Shown: positions 5,030 to 11,800 of the stretch, in pieces | Layout: each line of letters starts with the position of its first letter | How positions within the stretch are numbered: the first letter of the stretch is position 1 | Notes under the pieces: model-generated | What the model saw: the letters and a program-made list of their open reading frames with translations, nothing else | Told to the model about the DNA's origin: nothing | The model's database searches: none | Origin: a virus | Virus record (IMG/VR): IMGVR_UViG_3300025687_000237 | Location: 1-28,115 of that record | Strand: one strand, 5' to 3' | DNA length: 28,115 nt | Made by a program: the position numbers and the translations under genes

Positions 5030-5319
5030 ACGAGAAAGACAAGGCGAAGATGAAACGGTACAATATAACCCTTCAACGCAAAGATGAATACGCCAGTGCT
5101 CGTATTGAAGAGCAAGAAGATGGCGAGTTTGTCAAGTATGAAGATCATCTGGCCGAGATCCAGCACTTGCAGGAGCGTGTCGCTGAAATAGAAGGCAAGT
5201 GGATAAGTGTAAGACTAACCAATGCCACAAAAAGCGTGGAGATCAGGCGGCTTCGGGAGGAGGTTAGATCACTAACATCTATCGCATCAAAAGAACCAGT
5301 CTCTGAGTCGGCGTTTTGA
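5026..5319 (+). CDS. Hypothetical coiled-coil protein, 97 residues
   Basis: The ATG at 5026 overlaps the preceding TGA (ATGA), which decides the start and implies translational coupling. The protein begins MNEKDKAKMKRYNITLQR, nearly repeating the N-terminus of its neighbour (NEKDRR), then has a charged helical body (HLAEIQHLQERVAEIEGKW, EIRRLREEVRSL) expected to form a coiled coil. No enzyme motif is visible. As for the preceding gene, composition and position between tRNA-Arg and a tRNA-Arg fragment suggest arrival by insertion. Confidence 0.6.
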   Translation: MNEKDKAKMKRYNITLQRKDEYASARIEEQEDGEFVKYEDHLAEIQHLQERVAEIEGKWISVRLTNATKSVEIRRLREEVRSLTSIASKEPVSESAF

Positions 5320-5354
5320 ACTAATCAAGCTCTCATAGTTTGATTAGCAAGAAT

Positions 5355-5402
5355 TTCTGTTTCGCAATCAGGAGATTTCTGGTTCGAGTCCAGATGGTGG
5401 TA
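5355..5402 (+). pseudogene. tRNA-Arg 3'-half remnant
   Basis: Bases 5376-5404 repeat tRNA-Arg 4784-4812 with only two mismatches, both in the T loop, covering the T arm, 3' acceptor strand and two downstream bases. Upstream, TTCTG (5355-5359) and CAGGA (5369-5373) form a degenerate anticodon-like stem enclosing a nine-base loop with TCG. No matching 5' acceptor strand is present, so it cannot make a normal tRNA. Confidence 0.75.
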
Positions 5403-5421
5403 TTATTTAAGGAGTAAAAAA

Positions 5422-5847
5422 ATGCAAACATTTCTACCATACGGTGACCCCGCCAAGTGTGCCAAGGTGTTAGACACTAAAAGGCTAGGTAAGCAGCGCG
5501 TAGAGACCGTACAAATCGTTAACTCATTAGTGGGAATAAAGGCGGGATGGGCAAATCACCCCGCAGTCAAGATGTGGAGAGGGTATGAGCCTTATCTAGT
5601 AAAGAAGTATTTACACGCCATGCTTAAAGAGTGGAACCAGAGAGGCTATAATAGCCCAAAGTGTATTCAGCACATGGTAAAATTTCTAAAAATGGCAGAG
5701 ATTGATAAGGTTCCCGTGGAGCCCCCATGGTTCTCGGAGGAATTATTTATTTCCCATCAATCGAATCTAATTAGAAAGCTTCCAGACCATTACAAGAAGT
5801 TCTTTCCAAATGTTCCGGATAATATAGAATATGTGTGGCCAGTATGA
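5422..5847 (+). CDS. MSMEG_6728-like conserved protein (QTFLPY...KRLGKQRVE family)
   Basis: The 141-residue protein opens MQTFLPYGDPAKCAKVLDTK then RLGKQRVETVQIVNSL, followed by NHPAVKMWRGYEPYLVKKY and an aromatic C-terminus. This is the signature of a small family widespread in bacteria and phages, often named MSMEG_6728-like and sometimes annotated as related to pyrimidine-dimer glycosylases. The biochemical role is not established to my knowledge. Start supported by AAGGAG about 10 bases upstream. Length is typical of the family, and no residue I know to be essential is missing. The next gene overlaps its stop (ATGA at 5844-5847). Confidence 0.65.
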   Translation: MQTFLPYGDPAKCAKVLDTKRLGKQRVETVQIVNSLVGIKAGWANHPAVKMWRGYEPYLVKKYLHAMLKEWNQRGYNSPKCIQHMVKFLKMAEIDKVPVEPPWFSEELFISHQSNLIRKLPDHYKKFFPNVPDNIEYVWPV

Positions 5848-6236
5848 TTTGTTTAAGTAAAAATCCTTGCCAAACAGCTTGGAAACTAAGTGAAGCGGAG
5901 CTTAGAGAAAACCTAGAAGAAGTAAAGGATCTGTTTTTAGTTTCTGTAAAAGAACTGTTATTTAAAGCAGGCCACAAACTAACAGGTGTAACTATCTCTA
6001 AAGATCCTGATACAGATTGGGTAAATTGGGCAAATAAGTCAATCTCCAATCTATTTTGGGTAAGGGCTTTTCTAGTAGACCACATAAAAGCCCATGCATA
6101 CAAACTAAAAGAATTTAAATATGTGGAGGCGGGTAATTGGGCGACGGTAGAGTTTAAAATGGCCCTGAGTATACTTAAGCCTAATCTCACTACAACAAAA
6201 ACAACACCAACAAACAAGCTATTAAAGCAGAAGTAG
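5844..6236 (+). CDS. Divergent relative of the preceding family, 130 residues
   Basis: The ATG at 5844 overlaps the preceding TGA, so this start is preferred over the in-frame GTG at 5835. The pattern NPCQTAWKLSEAELRENLEE, followed by WVNWANKSISNLFWVRAFL, loosely parallels the DPxxxAxxLDdxRLxKmxxE ... HPxxxWxxxSxxNxxWL layout of proteins related to its neighbour, suggesting an old duplication. This is inference from motif spacing. The C-terminus is a low-complexity Thr/Lys tail (TTTKTTPTNKLLKQK), and its stop lies inside the next tRNA gene. Confidence 0.55.
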   Translation: MICLSKNPCQTAWKLSEAELRENLEEVKDLFLVSVKELLFKAGHKLTGVTISKDPDTDWVNWANKSISNLFWVRAFLVDHIKAHAYKLKEFKYVEAGNWATVEFKMALSILKPNLTTTKTTPTNKLLKQK

Positions 6237-6299
6237 TTCAATTGGCAGAACTCTAGCCTTCCAAGCTAGATGTTGCGAGTTCGAGTCTCGTCTTCTGCT
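6227..6299 (+). tRNA. tRNA-Gly (anticodon UCC)
   Basis: Acceptor GCAGAAG/CTTCTGC, anticodon stem CTAGC/GCTAG with loop CTTCCAA, T stem GCGAG/CTCGT with loop TTCGAGT. It reads GGA. The 5' acceptor strand overlaps the last codons and stop of the upstream gene by 10 bases. CCA is not encoded. Confidence 0.93.
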
Positions 6300-6305
6300 T
6301 TGCAC

Positions 6306-6365
6306 CGGGTTAGCTTTGCTTACACATCTTGTCCTCCTTTGTTTGTTTACACTTCGGCTAACCCG
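6306..6365 (+). ncRNA. Candidate regulatory hairpin with a GTCCTCCTTT loop
   Basis: CGGGTTAGC (6306-6314) pairs perfectly with GCTAACCCG (6357-6365). The 42-base pyrimidine-rich loop contains GTCCTCCTTT at 6331-6340. That loop segment is a 10-base exact complement of the ribosome site AAAGGAGGAC before the 2471 gene and a 9-base complement of the site before the 3847 gene. A terminator hairpin follows at once, so a short tRNA-Gly-linked RNA is plausible. A role in blocking those ribosome sites is inference. Confidence 0.4.
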
Positions 6366-6370
6366 TGAGC

Positions 6371-6400
6371 AGGGGTGGGGCAACCCACCCCTTATTATTT
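6371..6400 (+). terminator. Intrinsic terminator after tRNA-Gly
   Basis: AGGGGTGGG (6371-6379) and CCCACCCCT (6384-6392) form a perfect 9-base-pair stem with a GCAA tetraloop, followed by TATTATTT. It closes the tRNA region and lies just ahead of the ribosome site of the next gene. Confidence 0.75.
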
Positions 6401-6415
6401 ATAAGGAAAAGCAAA

Positions 6416-6634
6416 ATGATTAAGTTATCTAGATGTGACTGCTGCGAGATGGGGTATTTAGGTCCATATACACCTGCCATATCCAACTTGGTAACATTGT
6501 TTACGGGGTTACCACATTTTGATCAATTTGAGATAAAATCAGTATGCCCTAATTGCATGGCGGAGGAAATAGACTATTTTGAAGAAACTGGAAAAAGTAA
6601 AATATTGGAGTTAAAAGAAAATGCAAGTGAATAG
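6416..6634 (+). CDS. Small protein with CxxC zinc-ribbon-like pairs, 72 residues
   Basis: The ATG at 6416 is preceded by AAGGAAAA; the frame opens earlier, but the upstream part crosses the terminator. Cysteine pairs CDCC near residue 7 and CPNC near residue 48, about 40 residues apart, suggest a small zinc-binding fold. The family is not recognised and no DNA-binding helix can be asserted. It overlaps the next gene by 14 bases, implying translational coupling, and starts a three-gene plus-strand run ending at 7101. Confidence 0.6.
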   Translation: MIKLSRCDCCEMGYLGPYTPAISNLVTLFTGLPHFDQFEIKSVCPNCMAEEIDYFEETGKSKILELKENASE

Positions 6635-6929
6635 CGCACAAGTTGAAATTAAGTTTCTAAAAAAGATGGTGGAATCTTATGAAGCCTACTTTGAAGGAAA
6701 GCAGGCTGGGATGTCAGAGGAACACCAAAACAATCCTTATCCTAAAGTAGCTCAAAGCACTAGTATGCCCTCTCCACATGAAATGTGGATAGACGGGTAC
6801 GAAGAGAGTAAAAACTCTCTAAGACAGCTTACGGCGCTAGAAAGCGCGGCCACCATGCTGAATGCAATGAAAGATTTGTTCGAACTGTTCTCACCAGAAA
6901 GGGACAAAGAGGATGAACAACAAGACTAG
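6621..6929 (+). CDS. Hypothetical protein, 102 residues
   Basis: A soluble, helix-rich acidic protein (MQVNSAQVEIKFLKKMVESY at the start, LFELFSPERDKEDEQQD at the end). The middle has SMPSPHEMWIDGYEESKNSL. No known family. It overlaps the preceding gene by 14 bases and the following gene by 17, so all three form one translation-coupled set. Confidence 0.55.
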   Translation: MQVNSAQVEIKFLKKMVESYEAYFEGKQAGMSEEHQNNPYPKVAQSTSMPSPHEMWIDGYEESKNSLRQLTALESAATMLNAMKDLFELFSPERDKEDEQQD

Positions 6930-7101
6930 TTTGTTCTTTGGGGTTTTTTGGCTTCAGGCCGTGGCAACTATCACTACGCTAGCGGGTATGGCCGCCATCT
7001 CTCCGGTGTCGTACACCGATTGTACACGCATAGGGGACAGTTATTTGGCTTTTACGGTCATTAACTGTCTTATGTATTTTGTATTAAAGAAATGGGGCTA
7101 A
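6913..7101 (+). CDS. Small membrane protein, two predicted transmembrane segments
   Basis: The 62 residues contain a hydrophobic stretch at about residues 7-30 (LFFGVFWLQAVATITTLAG) and another at about 45-58 (LAFTVINCLMYFVL), with a short positive tail KKWG. AAAGAGG lies just upstream of the ATG. No family recognised. Its stop is inside the stem-loop of the shared terminator. Confidence 0.6.
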   Translation: MNNKTSLFFGVFWLQAVATITTLAGMAAISPVSYTDCTRIGDSYLAFTVINCLMYFVLKKWG

Positions 7102-7117
7102 GGGCCCCATTTTTTTA
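7092..7117 (+). terminator. Intrinsic terminator between convergent genes
   Basis: ATGGGGC/GCCCCAT (7092-7098/7104-7110) with a five-base loop, followed by seven T. On the minus strand the same stem is followed by TTTCTTTAA, so it probably also ends the RNA polymerase operon arriving from the other side. Confidence 0.85.
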
Positions 7118-7483
7118 CATTATAAGAAGTGCTGCAGAACAACTTAGTAGCAGAATATAAGTCCATGGTATAAATTGGTTTATTAGTGGTATAGTAAAAC
7201 CCCCAAGACCCATCGCCGCCCAGGAATCCTCTTGTATACTTTCGTTTTTATTAAAGACATACCACGAAGAATCCTGCACAACGGCAAATGCACCCACTGC
7301 CCATAAATGGCCTGCCAAAAAGCAAGTTATTCCCCATATAGCCCACATGGGTAAATGGTACTTAAAACTTATTTTATTTTTGAAAAATCTGGGTTCAGGA
7401 CTTATAAACCCGCCAGCCATAACAACGTGCTCAGTGTAACCAAATAATATGGCTACAAGCATTAATAATAAAAAACTAATCAT
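7115..7483 (-). CDS. Integral membrane protein, 122 residues
   Basis: Last gene of the minus-strand operon. Hydrophobic segments lie at about residues 2-15 (ISFLLLMLVAILFGY), 46-72 (MWAIWGITCFLAGHLWAVGA), 92-103 and 106-122 (WTYILLLSCSAALLIM), giving three or four membrane passes. No signature of a known holin or transporter family was recognised. It starts within the last 8 bases of the PAS-domain gene, so it is co-translated. A role in lysis or membrane sensing is only a possibility. Confidence 0.6.
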   Translation of the reverse strand: MISFLLLMLVAILFGYTEHVVMAGGFISPEPRFFKNKISFKYHLPMWAIWGITCFLAGHLWAVGAFAVVQDSSWYVFNKNESIQEDSWAAMGLGGFTIPLINQFIPWTYILLLSCSAALLIM

Positions 7484-8021
7484 TATTTTTTACCTTACCG
7501 ATTATAGATTTTGCCAGATTCACTATATCTACTCCCTGAGCTTTTAGTACACAGTCAGATTGATTTTCGCATGTTACATAAGAGGGCAGATTTTTTAATT
7601 TATTATATAAACTATATTCTAATGTTTTATTATCCAACGATACTACACACCCACCCATAGTCCCATTAATAGGCCAAGGGTCTACGGAATATTCATAAAC
7701 TAGGCCAGAATCTGTTTTTACGGTGCCAGTACCCGATTTTAACGATGCTATTAAATCACATAGTTTGTTATGACCCTCGCAAAATTCTGGTAAAATATTT
7801 TTAATATGTATGTCTGATAAGTCGCCATACCCGTCTAGGCCAAACTCGGTTGAAAAGTTTTTAGTCCATAATAGAATTTTTTGATTTTTATCAACCATAA
7901 CGATAGGCTCAGGACAATACTTCAGGAAAGCTCTAACTATGACACCAACATCATAAATACCATCTAGGCGCTTTTGAATTTCGTTTAAACGCTCTTTCAC
8001 ATTTTGAATATCTGTATTCAT
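7476..8021 (-). CDS. PAS-domain protein, 181 residues
   Basis: After a short N-terminal helix that could be coiled (NVKERLNEIQKRLDGIYD) comes a typical PAS domain at about residues 35-130: CPEPIVMVDKNQKILLWTKN, then FSTEFGLDGYGDLS and a VYEYSVDPWPINGTMGGCVV strand pair. PAS domains sense small molecules, redox state or partner proteins. There is no kinase, cyclase or DNA-binding output domain, and the C-terminal part has two cysteines (VTCENQSDCVLKAQG). AGGGGT upstream of the ATG serves as ribosome site. The neighbouring overlapping genes encode a membrane protein and a membrane-tailed coiled coil, so a membrane-linked sensor is possible. Confidence 0.7.
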   Translation of the reverse strand: MNTDIQNVKERLNEIQKRLDGIYDVGVIVRAFLKYCPEPIVMVDKNQKILLWTKNFSTEFGLDGYGDLSDIHIKNILPEFCEGHNKLCDLIASLKSGTGTVKTDSGLVYEYSVDPWPINGTMGGCVVSLDNKTLEYSLYNKLKNLPSYVTCENQSDCVLKAQGVDIVNLAKSIIGKVKNND

Positions 8022-8029
8022 AATTACCC

Positions 8030-8422
8030 CTAGTAAAAAAGCACCTTAAAGGCCAAACCAACAAGGCCAGCAAAAACTAACCATAGTGCTTTTTGAATGC
8101 CCCCTAGATAGCTCTTCATACTTTTTACTTTTTCTATAATTTCTTCTTTTTGTAATTGCGAGATATACCTATCGTGAACCTCTACTCTGGATATAACACC
8201 GTCTCTAGGATCAGTAATATGGTTAGTTAACAGTTTTTTAATATCAGATATCTTTTCGTCTAGACTGTCTAATCTACTCGTAACACTAACTTGGTCCCTC
8301 TCATGTTCACCTAGTGCAGATGAGATAGATTGCATTTGGGATAATATGACTTTTAATATTTCTGTAATATCGAGCTGCTGTAGCGCTTGCGGGCCAAAAT
8401 CTTTATGTGGGTCTATAGCCAT
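8030..8422 (-). CDS. Coiled-coil protein with C-terminal membrane anchor, 130 residues
   Basis: Residues 20-70 form a likely coiled coil (ISSALGEHERDQVSVTSRLD, then SLDEKISDIKKLLTNH), and the last 20 residues (KALWLVFAGLVGLAFKVLFY) form one membrane segment. This layout recalls XhlA-like phage proteins but is longer, and the similarity is not decisive. The ATG shares bases with the stop of the upstream gene (TAATG). It may be membrane-tethered with the PAS and membrane proteins downstream. Confidence 0.6.
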   Translation of the reverse strand: MAIDPHKDFGPQALQQLDITEILKVILSQMQSISSALGEHERDQVSVTSRLDSLDEKISDIKKLLTNHITDPRDGVISRVEVHDRYISQLQKEEIIEKVKSMKSYLGGIQKALWLVFAGLVGLAFKVLFY

Positions 8423-8859
8423 TATGTATTTTCCTGTAATTCTATTAAGTTGCCAGCAGCTTTATTGTTTGGTAACCATTGTTCTATATAGTAAGACCAA
8501 GCCTCTTCCGGGTCTTCACCACTATTTATTAATCCTAATATCTCTTCTAGCATAAAGTCTGGCATTTGTTTAGCGAAGTATTCTCTTACCCATTCTTTTT
8601 TTAATAACGACCTCATTGTATCTTCTGAGGCAAGAATGACACTAACATTATCGTAATTATTTAGCTTTAATGCAAGCTCTAATTCGCTAGTTACAAGAGA
8701 TATATTATTTGTAAACGGTGCACTCCAACAGTCCACCACAAATATAGAGTTATCGATGTTTTTAACGTCGTCTAATATTTTATATAGTGTTTCCTGTAAC
8801 TCAGGAACTTTAATCATACTAGATTTGGTTTTTAGGCTGTATAATGTTTTAAGGCGCAT
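8422..8859 (-). CDS. Hypothetical protein, 145 residues
   Basis: Soluble protein following the RNA polymerase gene with a TAATG stop/start overlap. The central part (DNSIFVVDCWSAPFTNN, LELALKLNNYDNVSVILASE) alternates strands and helices like a small alpha/beta fold, and the acidic C-terminal half is helical (MPDFMLEEILGLINSGEDPE). Not recognised. Translational coupling to RNA polymerase might mean it accompanies that enzyme, but no sequence evidence proves it. Confidence 0.6.
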   Translation of the reverse strand: MRLKTLYSLKTKSSMIKVPELQETLYKILDDVKNIDNSIFVVDCWSAPFTNNISLVTSELELALKLNNYDNVSVILASEDTMRSLLKKEWVREYFAKQMPDFMLEEILGLINSGEDPEEAWSYYIEQWLPNNKAAGNLIELQENT

Positions 8860-11800
8860 TAATAAAACTTGCCCTTTCCAAACTCAGTACCGTACAGATA
8901 AGAAGGCATCGGATCTGTTCCATGTAAATTACTGGCAGCTCCGAGAGAGGCACCATCTTTTAAAGTATCTCTAATCCTATTAACAGTCAACTTACTTAAC
9001 CAATCTGGATTGTCCATTGCCAGAGTATCTATACTTTTAAAGTATGGCTCGTATGTTATTTGCTCCATTCCACGGGCTGCTCTATCCTTGTTATCTGCCT
9101 TAATCTTAGTAAGAGATACAGCATCTCCACGAAGGTATTCACTATCTTTCGCATCTGTAACTATTGCTTGGTTTGCAATACCTCTGATAACGGTCTCAAA
9201 CGTCTTTTTCCCGAGACCCTCTTTACCAAAAACCCCCTCTAAGTCATTAACCATCTGCAGACGCGCCGCCTGGTAACCCTTATACTTCATTAATTCTTGT
9301 GGCTTTATAGAGCCTGAACTAATCTGGTCACCTTCCAACACTTTGTCTCCGTTCTTAACAAGAATTTTCCTACCAAATGGGACGTGGTGCTTAACACCTG
9401 CTATATACACGTCATTACCACCGATACTTGATTTTTCTATTCTGTGCACTATACCACCGATTGCTGCTAAGACCGCTTTACCTGCAACAATTTCTGGAAC
9501 CTTTAGTACCTGCTCCATTCGAGGGAATCCGGCAACCACATCTTGCTCAGCTGCAGCAGAGCCACCACTATGAAAACTGTTGTGGTTTATATAGGTACCC
9601 GTGATAAACCTTTTGTCAGGGGTAACTCTATCGTAGACCATTTCAATATCTGATTGTATCGGCAGATCAAACATGCGAGCTACCACAACTTCGGAGCACC
9701 CAGGTTGTATGGGCTTCATGCGAAGTTTACCAGGTGTCCACTGTGTGCTTACTTTGATACTTCGTCCGTTTAGCCACGTATTGATACCTTCGCTATCGCG
9801 TAATTTCAAAGAGAAAGGTTGAGAGTTGTTAATATCTCGTCTTTTTTCTAGTCTTAGCGTAGCTGGTATACCAAGTACTGCGCACATAACACGAACTTGA
9901 TCCAAAAGGGCAAAACTATTAGAGTAAATTTTAAATCCTGTACGGTCCTTGCTGCCGTCTGTGTCGATTAGGCCGGAGATAAATTCTGCCAACCATTCTT
10001 TGTCTAGCCTTGCCCAGTCTAATCTTAGCTTTTTGTATTTGGCTTTCGCTTGTATTTGCTCCGAAACTAAGGTTGAGAATTTGGTATTGTGTACCTGATA
10101 GTACTTGTCCTTAATAATGCCGTCAACTTGAGAAGCCAGCTTCTCCTTAATACGCATGTCTATATTTGCTATATTGCATGCCCTAGCCACTGATGGCCTA
10201 TTAGCGTAATATCTAAAGCAACCATCGCCAGCAAAGGCCCCCATCCAATAACCGGGAGCAGCCGCTATGGAGTTGTCTTTTTCCGTGCTATTGTAGATGT
10301 TTATAATGCTTTGCAAAGAAACTTCTAAGGTATCTTTACCGACAACAATGTCTTTAGCCTGCTTCTCTTCACCATTTACCCACATTGGATGATTAGCCTG
10401 CACTATCATACAGCCACCATCTTTTAGATAAATGACTTTTAGAGTATCACTGGGAGCGTGACTTTCCGTAAAACATTGTTCTAGTGTAGTGAAAGATCCT
10501 GACCCATCAATAGTAAAACTATCTACTGTACATTTCATTGTAAGCTGAGTACTGCGCTCTGTGACTGACTGACCCTCTTTAACTCCAATGTTTGTGCCGA
10601 TAGCTACCAGGTTACCATCTTCAGCAATGCCGTAGCACTTCTGACATACGCCATTAATTGCCTCGCACGTCAAAGGAGACCTGACTTCTAATGATTTTAA
10701 CTTTTTACTACGCGCCTTGGTTAGAAGGACACTAGTAATTTCCTCACCTGCCTTACCGACACCTGGTACCGTTTTAGCAAGAAACCTATCCATTAAGTTC
10801 CTTGAGTCCATAACATCTATTTCTACGCCGTCCGTTGTTCGGCAATCCGCCTCTACTACCAGTAAGCTTTTAGTAACCCCCAGCAGAGCTTTGTTGATAG
10901 CACCGGACTGCTCGGTATTAATAGCACGGTCAACCATACCCTTTCTAGCACCATATAGAGACATCCAGTACTCACCCTGATCCAACCCCTCAGCATATGA
11001 TTTAGTAATGGGCATGGGGAGCGCTTTCCCGTGTACGTCAATCTTAACCCCAGGCATACTAATCAACTGCCTGACTGAGTCATGTTTACCCTCCGAACCA
11101 GATTCAAGCATATCATAAAAACCTCTCGCCTTATTTGTCTTTTTAATATAATTATCCTGAGCGGCCTCTATCTGTTTCTGGGCTTTTAACCAGTGAGTTG
11201 CTTTTTGTTCGTTAGACCATTTTGCATTTTCTTCTAACTTGAATTTGTTTACAATGTTATCTCTATAAGACCTATCAATATCAAGGTCGTTAATCGAAAT
11301 GGTGCTGCCGAAGCTGTGACCAAACTGCAGTGCTAAGTCCTTTAGGGCATCAATTGTTTGTGAGAATTCCTTCGAGTGATTAGTTGCTGTATCGTTTAAC
11401 ATCGAGTTCAGCTCTTTTTTGGTAATCTCCTTGTCGTAATTAGCTCTCATAGATTTTGGTAAACTATTAATTACCATTTGCCTGCCAAGACTAGTTTTTT
11501 TACCAGCTATTGTAAGAGTATCGTTTAAACCAATTTTGCCGGCAGCATTTAATTTATTAGCCTCAGCTATATTTTTTACACTATAGTTTGTAGATTTTCT
11601 TTCTCTAGTCAAGTGCCACAGACCTAGCATATAATCTTTAGCGAATGCGCCTGCCGGTACGTTATTTTTGCTGCCAGGTTGCCATACGTTTTTGCTAGGT
11701 AGCATGGTATAGGCTTCTTCTACTGCAGCGTTACCGACAGGTACATGTACTGACATGGTATTGGATAGAATAATACCGTCCACTGACATGAATGTTTCAT

